DNA from: Rhodocyclaceae bacterium
GTDB lineage: Bacteria; Pseudomonadota; Gammaproteobacteria; Burkholderiales; Rhodocyclaceae
Direction of reading: 5' to 3'
NCBI GenBank assembly: GCA_023230455.1
Contig: JALNXH010000006.1
Location: 62,001-126,000 of the forward strand
DNA length: 64,000 bases
Shown here: in pieces, positions 1 to 8,741 of the stretch
Layout of the letters: the number at the start of each line of letters is the position of its first letter
Numbering within the stretch: position 1 is the first letter of the stretch
Translations under genes and position numbers: made by a program
The notes under the pieces: model-generated
What the model was told of the DNA's origin: nothing
The model's input: the letters and a program-made list of their open reading frames with translations, nothing else
Database searches by the model: none

Positions 1-293
1 CCGTATTCATGGGCCTGTTCATCCTGCTCTTTGCCGCCTCCGGCATCGGCAACGGCTCGACCTTCCGCACCGTCGGCGTGATCTTTGACCGCGAACAGGC
101 CGGCCCCGTGCTCGGCTGGACCTCGGCCATCGCCGCCTACGGCTCGTTCATTGCCCCGGTGGTGATCGGCGACCAGATCAAGGCCGGTACGCCGGAAATG
201 GCGATGTATGGTTTCGCCGCCTTCTACGCCGTTTGCCTGGTCATCAACTGGTGGTTCTACCTGCGCAAGAACGCCTACATCAAGAACCCCTGA
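1..293 (+). CDS. narK: Nitrate/nitrite transporter NarK, C-terminal part (cut by window edge)
   Basis: This is the end of a major facilitator transporter that moves nitrate in and/or nitrite out across the inner membrane. The reading frame is open to the window edge, so the 5' part lies outside. The visible piece carries the NarK signature segment GIGNGSTFRTVGVIF, followed by two more hydrophobic helices and a short basic tail. It lies 75 bp upstream of narG on the same strand, the usual narK-narGHJI order. Whether it is a NarK1 or NarK2 type, or one half of a fused transporter, cannot be told from this fragment. Confidence 0.9.
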   Translation, partial: VFMGLFILLFAASGIGNGSTFRTVGVIFDREQAGPVLGWTSAIAAYGSFIAPVVIGDQIKAGTPEMAMYGFAAFYAVCLVINWWFYLRKNAYIKNP

Positions 294-298
294 ACATT

Positions 299-332
299 CC
301 GGGGTGGGCCCACAGCCTGGCGCCCACTCCGG
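299..332 (+). terminator. Stem-loop between narK and narG
   Basis: An 11-bp stem (299-309 with 322-332, one G/A mismatch) encloses a 12-nt loop. No T-run follows, so it is more likely an mRNA-processing or partial-attenuation hairpin that lets narG be expressed differently from narK than a full terminator. Confidence 0.45.
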
Positions 333-368
333 CACATCGACACCCTAAGTATCTGAACGGAGCAAAAC

Positions 369-3300
369 ATGAGTCACTTTCTTGACCGACTGAAATTTTT
401 CGATAAGGTGAAGAGTACCTTCGCCGGCGACCACGGCATCGTTACCGCCGAAGACCGCAAATGGGAAGACGCTTACCGTAACCGCTGGCGCCATGACAAG
501 GTGGTGCGTTCGACGCACGGCGTGAACTGCACCGGCGGCTGTTCGTGGAAGATCTTCGTCAAGAACGGCCTGGTCTCCTTCGAAATGCAGCAGACCGACT
601 ATCCGCGCACCCGCGACGATCTGCCCAACCACGAACCGCGCGGCTGCCAGCGCGGCGCCTCGTTCTCCTGGTACCTGTACTCGCCGCACCGGATCAAGCA
701 TCCGATGATTCGCGGCCGCCTGCTCAATCTTTATCGCGCCGAGCGCAAGACCGGCAAGGACCCGGTCGAATCCTGGGAAGCCATCCAGGCCGACCCGGAA
801 AAGCGCAAGCAGTACGTCGCCGTGCGCGGCCTCGGCGGTTTCGTCCGCACCACCTGGGACGAAGTGAATGAAATCATCGCCGCGGCCAACATCTACACCA
901 TCAAGAAGTGGGGCCCGGACCGCATCTTCGGCTTCTCGCCGATCCCGGCGATGTCGATGATTTCCTACGCGGCCGGCAGCCGCTACCTGTCGCTGATCGG
1001 CGGCGCCTGTGGTTCCTTCTACGACTGGTACTGCGATCTGCCCGCGGCCTCGCCGCAGACCTGGGGCGAGCAGACCGACGTGCCGGAAGCCGCCGACTGG
1101 TACAACTCGACCTACCTGATCATCACCGGCGCCAACCTGCCGATGACGCGTACCCCCGATGCCCACTTTGCCACCGAGGTGCGCTACAAGGGCACCAAGA
1201 TCGTCTCGATGGCGCCGGACTACGCTGAATACGTCAAGTTCGCCGACCTCTGGATGCCGATTAAGCAAGGCACCGACTCAGCGGCCTTCCTCGCCATGGG
1301 CCACGTCGCGCTGAAGGAATTCCACCTCCAGCGCAAGGACCCGTATTTCCAGGAGTACGCGCGCAAATACACCGACCTGCCGATGCAGGTGATCCTGCGC
1401 AAATTCGAAACCGGCTACGTCACCGACCGCAATCTGCGCGCTTCCGATTTCGACGGCTCCCTTGGGCAGACCAACAACCCGGAGTGGAAGACCATCGTCT
1501 TCGACGAAAAGACCTCCGCCTTTGTCGCTCCGACCGGCTCCATCGGTTTCCGCTGGGGCGAGGAGGGCAAGTGGAATCTGCTGGAAAAGAACGGCGGCAG
1601 CGGTGCGGAAATCTGTGCCCAGCTGAGCTGCATCGACCAGCGCGACGACGTTGTTCCAGTCGGCTTCCCGCACTTCCAGCCCGGCGAATCAGCAATGCTT
1701 TACCGCAACGTGCCGGTGCGCCGACTCAAGCTGGCCTCCGGCGAAGAGGTGCTGGTGGCGTCGGTGTTCGACCTCCAGGTCGCGCAATACGGTATCGACC
1801 GCGGCTTGGGCGGCGACAACGTTGCTTCTTCCTACGACGATCCCACCGTGGCCTACACTCCGGCTTGGGCCGCCAGCGTGACCGGCGTCAAGGCGGCGGA
1901 TATCGAGCGCACCGGTCGTGAGTTCGCCGAAAACGCCTCGAAGACCAAGGGCAAGTCCATGATCATCATGGGCGCGGCGATCAACCACTGGTACCACAAC
2001 GACATGTCGTACCGGTCGATCATGAACCTGCTGCACATGTGCGGCTGCGTCGGCCAGACCGGCGGTGGCTGGGCGCACTACGTCGGCCAGGAAAAGCTGC
2101 GGCCGCAGGCCGGCTGGGCGCCGATCGCTTTCGCCCTCGACTGGAACCGTCCGCCGCGGCACCAGAATTCGACCTCCTACTGGTATTTCCATACCGATCA
2201 GTGGCGCTACGAAACCCTCGATGCCGACGAACTGCAATATCCCGGCGCCAAAGGCAAGTACAAGGGCTATCGCCTCGCCGACTACAACGTCGTCGCCACC
2301 CGTCTCGGCTGGCTGCCCTCGGCACCGCACTACAACCGCAATCCGATTGAACTGGCCGACGAAGCCTATGCGGCCGGCGCGACCGACGAAGCCAGTGTCG
2401 GCAAGTATGTGGCGCAGCAGTTGAAGGAGGGCAAGCTCGACGTCGCCTTCGCCGACGTGGATAACCCGGTGAACTGGCCGCGCAATCTGTTCGTCTGGCG
2501 CGGCAACCTGATCGGCACCTCGGCCAAGGGCCACGAGTACTTCCTCAAGCACCTGCTCGGCGCGCAGAACGGCGTGCTACAGGAGTCCGGCGACGGCGCC
2601 GGTACCAAAGAAGTGAAGTGGCATGAGGAGGCGCCGACCGGCAAGCTCGACCTGATGGTGGACATCAACTTCCGCCTCAATTCCACCGGCGCCTATTCCG
2701 ACATCATCCTGCCGACGGCCACCTGGTACGAGAAGAACGACCTCAACACCACGGACATGCACCCCTTCGTACACCCGATCGGCGAAGCCGTGATGCCGGG
2801 CTGGGAATCGAAGTCCGATTGGCAGATCTTCAAGACGCTCGCCAAGACCTTCTCCAAGCTGTCCGAGAAGCACCTCGGAGTGAGGAAGGACGTGGTGGCG
2901 CTGCCGATGCAGCACGATTCCGCCTTCGAGCTGGCGCAGCCCTTTGGTCAGGTACAGGATTGGAAGCGCGGCGATTGCGAGCCGATCCCCGGCAAGACCA
3001 TGCCGCTGATCAAGGTGGTGGAGCGCAACTACGGCGATACCTACCGCAAGTACATCGCCCTCGGCCCGTTGATGACCAAGCTCGGCAACAACATCAAGGG
3101 CATCGACTGGAACACCGATGCCGAATACGAGGAACTCAAGCATCTGAATCACACGGTGACCGAGCCCGGCGTGTCTTTCGGCATGCCTTCGCTCGAGGAA
3201 GACATCGCGGTGTGCGACTCGGTGCTGCGCATGGCGCCGGAAACCAACGGCGAAGTGGCGCACAAGTCATGGTCGGCGCTGTCGAAGAAGACCGGCATCG

Positions 3301-4124
3301 ACCACCATCATCTGTATGCCGGGCGCCACGAGGACAAGATCACCTTCCGCGACATCGTCGCCCAGCCGCGCAAGATCATCACCGCGCCGACCTGGTCCGG
3401 CATCGAGTCGGAAAAAGTGTCCTACACCGCCGGCTATACCAACATCCACGAGCACATCCCGTTCCGCACCCTGACCGGACGTGCCCACTTCTACCAGGAT
3501 CACGAGTGGTTCCTCGACTTCGGCGAAGGCTTCTGCGCCTATCGTCCGCCGGTGGACATGAAGGCGCTTGGCAAGCTGCCGGCCGGCGTCAAGAAGAAGC
3601 CGCACCTGACGCTGTCGTGGATCACGCCGCATTCGAAATGGGGCATCCACTCCAGCTATCAGGACAACCTGCGCATGCTGACGCTGTTCCGCGGCGGGCC
3701 CTATGTCTGGATCTCGGAAGACGACGCCAAGTCGGTGGGCATCGCCGATAACGACTGGGTCGAAGCGATTAACGCCAACGGCGCCACGGTGGCGCGGGCG
3801 GTGGTCTCGCAGCGCGTCCCGCGCGGCATGGCGCTGATGTACCACGCCCAGGAAAAGAACGTGAATGTGCCGGGCTCGCCGTCCACCGGCAAGCGTGGCG
3901 GCATCCTCAATTCGGTGACGCGGGTGGTGGTGAAGCCGACCAATATGGTCGGCGGCTACGCCCAACTGGCCTACGGGTTCAACTACTACGGCACCGTCGG
4001 CTGTCAGCGCGACGAAATGGTGGTGTTGCACAAGATCGAGGACCGCGATGTGGATTGGCTGGAACGTCCGCTGACCGCCGAACGCGAAGCGGCACCCAAC
4101 CCGGCCGGCATCGGCAAGCGTTGA
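369..4124 (+). CDS. narG: Respiratory nitrate reductase, alpha (catalytic) subunit NarG
   Basis: NarG reduces nitrate to nitrite at a molybdenum bis-MGD centre on the cytoplasmic face of the membrane. The 1251-residue length is normal for the family. The FS0 [4Fe-4S] ligand set is visible as H50, C54, C58 and C93 (THGVNCTGGCSW and RGCQRG), and the aspartate Mo ligand is D223 in YCDLPAASPQ. The N-terminus lacks a twin-arginine peptide, as expected for the cytoplasm-facing enzyme. An AACGGAG ribosome site precedes the ATG. narH follows after 32 bp. Confidence 0.98.
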   Translation: MSHFLDRLKFFDKVKSTFAGDHGIVTAEDRKWEDAYRNRWRHDKVVRSTHGVNCTGGCSWKIFVKNGLVSFEMQQTDYPRTRDDLPNHEPRGCQRGASFSWYLYSPHRIKHPMIRGRLLNLYRAERKTGKDPVESWEAIQADPEKRKQYVAVRGLGGFVRTTWDEVNEIIAAANIYTIKKWGPDRIFGFSPIPAMSMISYAAGSRYLSLIGGACGSFYDWYCDLPAASPQTWGEQTDVPEAADWYNSTYLIITGANLPMTRTPDAHFATEVRYKGTKIVSMAPDYAEYVKFADLWMPIKQGTDSAAFLAMGHVALKEFHLQRKDPYFQEYARKYTDLPMQVILRKFETGYVTDRNLRASDFDGSLGQTNNPEWKTIVFDEKTSAFVAPTGSIGFRWGEEGKWNLLEKNGGSGAEICAQLSCIDQRDDVVPVGFPHFQPGESAMLYRNVPVRRLKLASGEEVLVASVFDLQVAQYGIDRGLGGDNVASSYDDPTVAYTPAWAASVTGVKAADIERTGREFAENASKTKGKSMIIMGAAINHWYHNDMSYRSIMNLLHMCGCVGQTGGGWAHYVGQEKLRPQAGWAPIAFALDWNRPPRHQNSTSYWYFHTDQWRYETLDADELQYPGAKGKYKGYRLADYNVVATRLGWLPSAPHYNRNPIELADEAYAAGATDEASVGKYVAQQLKEGKLDVAFADVDNPVNWPRNLFVWRGNLIGTSAKGHEYFLKHLLGAQNGVLQESGDGAGTKEVKWHEEAPTGKLDLMVDINFRLNSTGAYSDIILPTATWYEKNDLNTTDMHPFVHPIGEAVMPGWESKSDWQIFKTLAKTFSKLSEKHLGVRKDVVALPMQHDSAFELAQPFGQVQDWKRGDCEPIPGKTMPLIKVVERNYGDTYRKYIALGPLMTKLGNNIKGIDWNTDAEYEELKHLNHTVTEPGVSFGMPSLEEDIAVCDSVLRMAPETNGEVAHKSWSALSKKTGIDHHHLYAGRHEDKITFRDIVAQPRKIITAPTWSGIESEKVSYTAGYTNIHEHIPFRTLTGRAHFYQDHEWFLDFGEGFCAYRPPVDMKALGKLPAGVKKKPHLTLSWITPHSKWGIHSSYQDNLRMLTLFRGGPYVWISEDDAKSVGIADNDWVEAINANGATVARAVVSQRVPRGMALMYHAQEKNVNVPGSPSTGKRGGILNSVTRVVVKPTNMVGGYAQLAYGFNYYGTVGCQRDEMVVLHKIEDRDVDWLERPLTAEREAAPNPAGIGKR

Positions 4125-4156
4125 ACGCCTCACGACAGAACGATTAGGAGATTCAA

Positions 4157-5707
4157 ATGAAAATTCGCGCCCAATTCGCGATGGTGTTCAACCTCGACAA
4201 GTGCATCGGCTGCCATACCTGCTCGGTGACTTGCAAGAACGTCTGGTCCAACCGCAAGGGGATCGAGTACGCCTGGTTCAACAACGTCGAATCCAAGCCC
4301 GGCATCGGCTATCCCAAGCAGTGGGAAAACCAGGAAAAGTGGAAAGGCGGCTGGGAAAAGCTAAACGGCAAGCTCGAACTGAAGGCCGGCGGCCGGGTGA
4401 AGAAGATCGTACAGATCTTCGCCAACCCCAACCTACCCGAGATCGACGACTATTACGAGCCCTTCACCTACGACTATGCGCGTCTGCAAAATGCGCCGCT
4501 GTCGGAGGCCGCTCCGACGGCCCGCCCCGTATCGCAGATCACCGGCGAGCGCATGGAGAAGATCAACTGGGGCCCGAACTGGGAGGACGATCTGGCCGGT
4601 GAGTTCGCCAAGCGCTCACAGGATCCCAACTTTTCCAATATGGAAAAGGAGATGTACAAGCAGTTCGAAAATACCTTCCATCTCTACCTGCCGCGCATCT
4701 GCAACCACTGCATCAATCCTGCCTGCGTCGCCTCCTGCCCTTCCGGCGCGATGTACAAGCGCGAGGAAGACGGCATCGTGCTGGCCGATCAGGACCGCTG
4801 CCGCGGCTGGCGCATGTGCATCTCCGGCTGCCCCTACAAAAAGGTGTTCTTCAACTGGGAGTCGTCCAAGGCCGAGAAGTGCATCGGCTGCTACCCGCGC
4901 GTCGAGTCCGGTCTGCCGACGGTCTGCTCGGAATCCTGCGTCGGCCGCATCCGCTATAACGGCATCATCCTCTACGATGCCGACAAGCTGCTGGATGCCG
5001 CCAGTACGGACAATGAACAGGATCTGTACAAGGCCCACCTCGACCTCTTCGTCGATCCCTACGATCCCAAGATCATCGAGCAGGCGAAGCAGGACGGGGT
5101 GCCAGCGCACTGGATCGAGGCCGCACAGAAGTCGCCGATCTACAAGATGGCCGTACAGTGGAAGATCGCCTTCCCGCTGCATCCCGAGTTCCGCACCTTG
5201 CCGATGATCTGGTACGTGCCGCCGCTCTCGCCGGTGCAGTCTCAGATCGACCAGAAGACGTTGCCTACCGAAGCGGACGGCGTGATCCCGAAGGCCTCGG
5301 CGATGCGTCTGCCGGTGAAATACCTGGCCAACCTGCTCACCGCGGGCAAGGAGGAGTACATCGTTTCGGCGCTCAACCGGTTGATCGCGATGCGCTCCTA
5401 CATGCGCTCGATCAATGTCGAGGGCCAACCCGACATCCGCCCGCTGACTGCTGCCGGTATCGACGAGGTGACGGCCAAGGAGATGTACCGCTACCTGGCC
5501 ATCGCCAACTACGAAGACCGTTTCGTAGTACCGACCTCGCACGAAGAAATCCGCCTCGACGATCCCTATGGCTTCCAGGGGCAGAACGGCTTCAGCTTCG
5601 GCAACGATTCGTCGCCGGGGGTCAGCAACAATTCGCTGTTCCCGGAACGCCGCAAGGAAACCGTCGAATCGCGCGAGCTGCCGCCGTTTGCCGGCAAGCG
5701 GGACTAA
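4157..5707 (+). CDS. narH: Nitrate reductase, beta (iron-sulfur) subunit NarH
   Basis: NarH carries electrons from the NarI hemes to NarG through four Fe-S clusters. Four cysteine groups are visible: CIGCHTCSVTC at residues 16-26, CNHCINPACVASCP, CRGWRMCISGCP (a Trp replaces one Cys, marking the [3Fe-4S] cluster), and CIGC with a later CSESC. The length of 516 residues is typical. It starts after a TTAGGAG ribosome site and is followed by narJ after 10 bp, in the standard narGHJI operon. Confidence 0.98.
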   Translation: MKIRAQFAMVFNLDKCIGCHTCSVTCKNVWSNRKGIEYAWFNNVESKPGIGYPKQWENQEKWKGGWEKLNGKLELKAGGRVKKIVQIFANPNLPEIDDYYEPFTYDYARLQNAPLSEAAPTARPVSQITGERMEKINWGPNWEDDLAGEFAKRSQDPNFSNMEKEMYKQFENTFHLYLPRICNHCINPACVASCPSGAMYKREEDGIVLADQDRCRGWRMCISGCPYKKVFFNWESSKAEKCIGCYPRVESGLPTVCSESCVGRIRYNGIILYDADKLLDAASTDNEQDLYKAHLDLFVDPYDPKIIEQAKQDGVPAHWIEAAQKSPIYKMAVQWKIAFPLHPEFRTLPMIWYVPPLSPVQSQIDQKTLPTEADGVIPKASAMRLPVKYLANLLTAGKEEYIVSALNRLIAMRSYMRSINVEGQPDIRPLTAAGIDEVTAKEMYRYLAIANYEDRFVVPTSHEEIRLDDPYGFQGQNGFSFGNDSSPGVSNNSLFPERRKETVESRELPPFAGKRD

Positions 5708-5717
5708 GGAGAGAACC

Positions 5718-6266
5718 ATGCTGACCTATCGACTCATTGCATTGCTGCTCGACTATCCCTCGGACGAGGCGATGGCCGCGTTGCGTAGCGAAGTGCAGCG
5801 CGCCGGCGAAGCGTCCACCCTGGTGTGCCGCATTGCCGCAGCGGACGCGCTGGACACGCAGGAAACGGACGCCATCGCTGCCTTCGTCGAGGACCTGCTG
5901 GCGCTACCGGAGGGAGAGGCGCAGGCGCGTTATGTGCAAACCTTTGACTTGGCTGCCGAACACAGCCTGCACCTGACCCATCACCTGTTCGGCGAAGAGA
6001 AGACGCGCGGTCCGGCGTTGATCGACCTCTCGGAGTTTTATCGCAGCTATGGCTTCGAGCCCGACCCGAAGGAACTGCCCGACTACCTGCCCTTGATGCT
6101 GGAGTTCGCCTCCACCCTCGATGCGACGGAGCAGCGGGTGTTCCTCGGCGATGTGAACAAGGTACTGGCGGTGCTGGCGGCGAATCTGGAGAAGACAGCC
6201 AGCCCGTACGCACCGTTGATCCGCATCATCGAAAACCACAGCGCGCTGGCCACGCTGGCCGCCTGA
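5718..6266 (+). CDS. narJ: Nitrate reductase assembly chaperone NarJ
   Basis: A TorD/NarJ-family cytoplasmic chaperone needed for molybdenum cofactor insertion and membrane docking of NarGH; it is not part of the final enzyme. The ATG at 5718 follows AAGGAGAG and gives 182 residues beginning MLTYRLIALLLDYPSD, which is typical for NarJ. A longer in-frame extension from 5568 overlaps narH and was rejected. The all-helical acidic sequence and the position between narH and narI support the call. Confidence 0.95.
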   Translation: MLTYRLIALLLDYPSDEAMAALRSEVQRAGEASTLVCRIAAADALDTQETDAIAAFVEDLLALPEGEAQARYVQTFDLAAEHSLHLTHHLFGEEKTRGPALIDLSEFYRSYGFEPDPKELPDYLPLMLEFASTLDATEQRVFLGDVNKVLAVLAANLEKTASPYAPLIRIIENHSALATLAA

Positions 6267-6279
6267 GGAGAAAACGACC

Positions 6280-6969
6280 ATGAATCTGCACAAATTCCTT
6301 TTTGCGGTTTACCCCTATATCGCCCTGACGACGTTCGTGATCGGCTGCTGGATTCGCTACGACCACGAGCAATACACCTGGAAGACGGACTCCTCACTGT
6401 TGCTTTCGAAGCGTTACATGCTGGTGGCGAGCAACTTCTTCCACATCGGCGTACTGGGCATTTTCGGCGGCCATTTCGCCGGCCTGGTGATGCCGCACGC
6501 GCTGTGGACCGGCCTTGGCATCTCCGACATGCAGCATCAGTGGATCGCCATCCTGGCCGGCGCAGCGCTCGGCATCCTGGCCCTGATCGGCGGTACCATC
6601 CTGTTGCTGCGGCGCCTGTTCAACCCGCGGGTGCGCGCCGCTTCGCGCTATATGGACATCTTCATCCTCGCCTGGTTGATGCTCACCCTGCTGTTCGGGC
6701 TGTCCACGCTGCCGGTGTCGATCGGCCATGCCCATCACGAAAACCCCGTCGTGATGCTGTTGCTGTCGCAATGGGTGCAGAGCATCCTCACGCTCAATCC
6801 GCAGCCGGAACTGCTGGAGCAGGTGGATGGCGTTTACCGCGCGCATCTGGTGCTCGGCATCACGGTGTTCCTGCTCTTCCCCTTTACACGGCTAGTACAC
6901 ATCCTGACCGCGCCGCTCAACTATCTGGTGCGTGCCTACCAGATCGTCCGCACCAAGCGTAGCGTCTAG
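6280..6969 (+). CDS. narI: Nitrate reductase, gamma (cytochrome b) subunit NarI
   Basis: NarI is the membrane anchor that oxidises quinol and passes electrons through two b hemes to NarH. The 229-residue protein has about five hydrophobic helices and the expected histidines: one in SNFFHIGVLGIFGGHF and others in GHAHHENPV and TRLVHIL. Its start follows a GAGGAG ribosome site 13 bp after narJ. It is the last gene of narGHJI; a strong stem-loop lies just downstream. Confidence 0.97.
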   Translation: MNLHKFLFAVYPYIALTTFVIGCWIRYDHEQYTWKTDSSLLLSKRYMLVASNFFHIGVLGIFGGHFAGLVMPHALWTGLGISDMQHQWIAILAGAALGILALIGGTILLLRRLFNPRVRAASRYMDIFILAWLMLTLLFGLSTLPVSIGHAHHENPVVMLLLSQWVQSILTLNPQPELLEQVDGVYRAHLVLGITVFLLFPFTRLVHILTAPLNYLVRAYQIVRTKRSV

Positions 6970-6999
6970 GCCGGAGCGCCAAGGCAGTCGCCCGCATCC

Positions 7000-7030
7000 G
7001 CGCCTCCTCTCCGCCACGGGGAGGAGGCGC
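7000..7030 (+). terminator. Strong hairpin after narI
   Basis: A 13-bp stem (7000-7012 with 7018-7030, one G:T pair) with a 5-nt GCCAC loop lies 30 bp after the narI stop. No T-run follows, so it may stabilise the narGHJI mRNA 3' end or act as a weak terminator before the next gene. Confidence 0.5.
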
Positions 7031-7069
7031 GGCAAAGGGAATTCGCGCGATCGAGGGAGGAGGCCAACC

Positions 7070-8500
7070 ATGAACGACGACATGGCTGCGCTGGGCGACG
7101 GGAATCCCGTTATGGCCGACGGCTTGGCCGAAGTCCTGCAAACCGTCGGCCAGGGCTATTTGTGGTTGGACGACACGCTGCGCGTGAGCGGACACAATAG
7201 GGCTTATCTGGACCTCCTGGGGCTTGACGCTACCCGACCGCTCATCGGCCGGCCGTACCGCGACGTTCTCCGTCAGATGTTCGACAGCGGCGAGTTTCCC
7301 GGGAGCGGCGACGCTACAGCCTTCATTGCGCAAAGCATGCTCAGCATGCGATGCCGGGAGCCACATCGCTTGCAACGTGCCCGGCCTGGCGGAACCGTCT
7401 TGAGCGTTTCCGCCGCGCCGTTGCCATCGGGTGGATACGTCCTTACCTACCTCGATATAACGCGCGAGAGCCGCGCCATCGAGGACGTGCGGCGCAACGC
7501 CAAGGCGATGGTCGTGGCGATGGCCAATTTCTCCGAACATCGGGATACCGATACCGGCGTCCATGTGTTGCGGGTATCGCGGCTGGCGGGGCAGACGGCC
7601 CGGCTATTGCAGCGCCGCGGCCTGTTTCCCGCCATCGTCGACGATGCATTCATCGATCATGTCTCGACCGCCAGCATTCTTCATGATGTTGGCAAGATCG
7701 CAACTCCGGACCGGATACTGCTCAAGGCCGGACCGCTGACCGCAGAAGAACGCGCCAGTATCGAGCTGCATGCGGCCGCCGGCGCCCAGATGCTGAGCCA
7801 GGCCGGCCTGATGATGGTCGACAGCCGCTACCTACAGCTCGGTGCCGAGATCGCCCTCACCCATCACGAATGGTTCGACGGCGGTGGCTACCCGAATGGT
7901 TTGGCGGGAGACGATATCCCGCTCGGGGGGCGCATCTGTGCCCTCGCCGACGTGTTCGATGCGTTGACTTCGCGTCGCCCTTACAAAGCGCCGTGGAGCA
8001 CAGAGCGTGCGCTGGCTCAGATCAGGCAGCAGATTGGAAGTCAGTTCGACCCGGCGGTAGCGGATGCTTTTCTGGCAGTGATCGAGGAGCGGGAAAAGGT
8101 GTCGCTGGTGCAGTGGTCTCAGGCGATGAGCGTCGGCAATCTGCACATCGATGAACAGCACAGAATATTGATCGATACCATCAACCAGCTCGCCAGCGCG
8201 GAAAGTCAGAACGATCGACCTGTAATTGCGATGATTGTCGATGAACTGGTCAGTTATGCCGCCTTCCATTTCCACTTTGAGGAGAAGCTGATCGAAGACG
8301 CCGGTTACCCGGAAGTGGAAAACCACCGCCGCATTCACCAGGGCTTCGTCACATGGGTGACGGAGTTGCGCGAAGACTTTGCCTACCGTCATCGAAGTCA
8401 GCTGGGCGAACGCATTCTGGGTTTTCTGCGCGACTGGCTGCGCGAGCATATCCTCGGCGAGGATCAGTACTATCGCCCCTATATCGGCAGACCGCAATGA
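7070..8500 (+). CDS. PAS / HD-GYP / bacteriohemerythrin signalling protein
   Basis: Three domains can be read. Residues about 20-130 are PAS-like. About 150-340 form an HD-GYP phosphodiesterase with ILHDVGKI, THHEWFDGGGYPNGL and DVFDALTSRRPYK. About 345-470 form a hemerythrin with its full ligand set: IDEQH, HFHFEE, HRRIH and HILGED. HD-GYP domains usually hydrolyse cyclic di-GMP; hemerythrin binds O2 or NO at a di-iron site, so oxygen- or NO-controlled c-di-GMP turnover is a reasonable inference. The ATG at 7070 follows GGGAGGAGG; an in-frame extension from 6932 overlaps narI and was rejected. Its place between narI and narX suggests a link to anaerobic respiration. Confidence 0.88.
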   Translation: MNDDMAALGDGNPVMADGLAEVLQTVGQGYLWLDDTLRVSGHNRAYLDLLGLDATRPLIGRPYRDVLRQMFDSGEFPGSGDATAFIAQSMLSMRCREPHRLQRARPGGTVLSVSAAPLPSGGYVLTYLDITRESRAIEDVRRNAKAMVVAMANFSEHRDTDTGVHVLRVSRLAGQTARLLQRRGLFPAIVDDAFIDHVSTASILHDVGKIATPDRILLKAGPLTAEERASIELHAAAGAQMLSQAGLMMVDSRYLQLGAEIALTHHEWFDGGGYPNGLAGDDIPLGGRICALADVFDALTSRRPYKAPWSTERALAQIRQQIGSQFDPAVADAFLAVIEEREKVSLVQWSQAMSVGNLHIDEQHRILIDTINQLASAESQNDRPVIAMIVDELVSYAAFHFHFEEKLIEDAGYPEVENHRRIHQGFVTWVTELREDFAYRHRSQLGERILGFLRDWLREHILGEDQYYRPYIGRPQ

Positions 8501-8667
8501 AGGCCGGAGCAAGGTTTCCCAGCCATGATGCAGTGCCGTTCGCCACTTCCGCGGGGCTTATCGCACGCGGATATCTATTTCAGGTCGGGCCTGCCGGATA
8601 GACCTCGCGTCGACGGAATCGCTGCCTGCATCCACTCCCCCTCGACGGGGGGCGCTCAATCGGAAAC

Positions 8668-8681
8668 TTGACGCCCGTCAT
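8668..8681 (+). promoter_or_regulatory. FNR/DNR-type half-palindromic site before narX
   Basis: TTGACGCCCGTCAT resembles the FNR/CRP-family consensus TTGAT-N4-ATCAA. A TACAAT -10-like hexamer lies at 8705-8710; if used, the site would be centred near -42, the class II activator position. Read by eye, not scored. Confidence 0.4.
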
Positions 8682-8741
8682 GCAGAAGGCCGTCGCTGCG
8701 CGACTACAATGCGCCCGACGCTCCATCGGGGGAGACTTGAA

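Noticed and set aside
4616..5719. Long open frame antisense to narH (367 codons)
   Set aside because: It is the mirror of a confidently identified gene in GC-rich DNA; the translation is Arg/Val/His-rich without any recognisable motif.
8620..8660. CCCCC/GGGGG hairpin in the narX leader as a terminator
   Set aside because: Stem is only about five pairs and no T-run follows; left out of the features.
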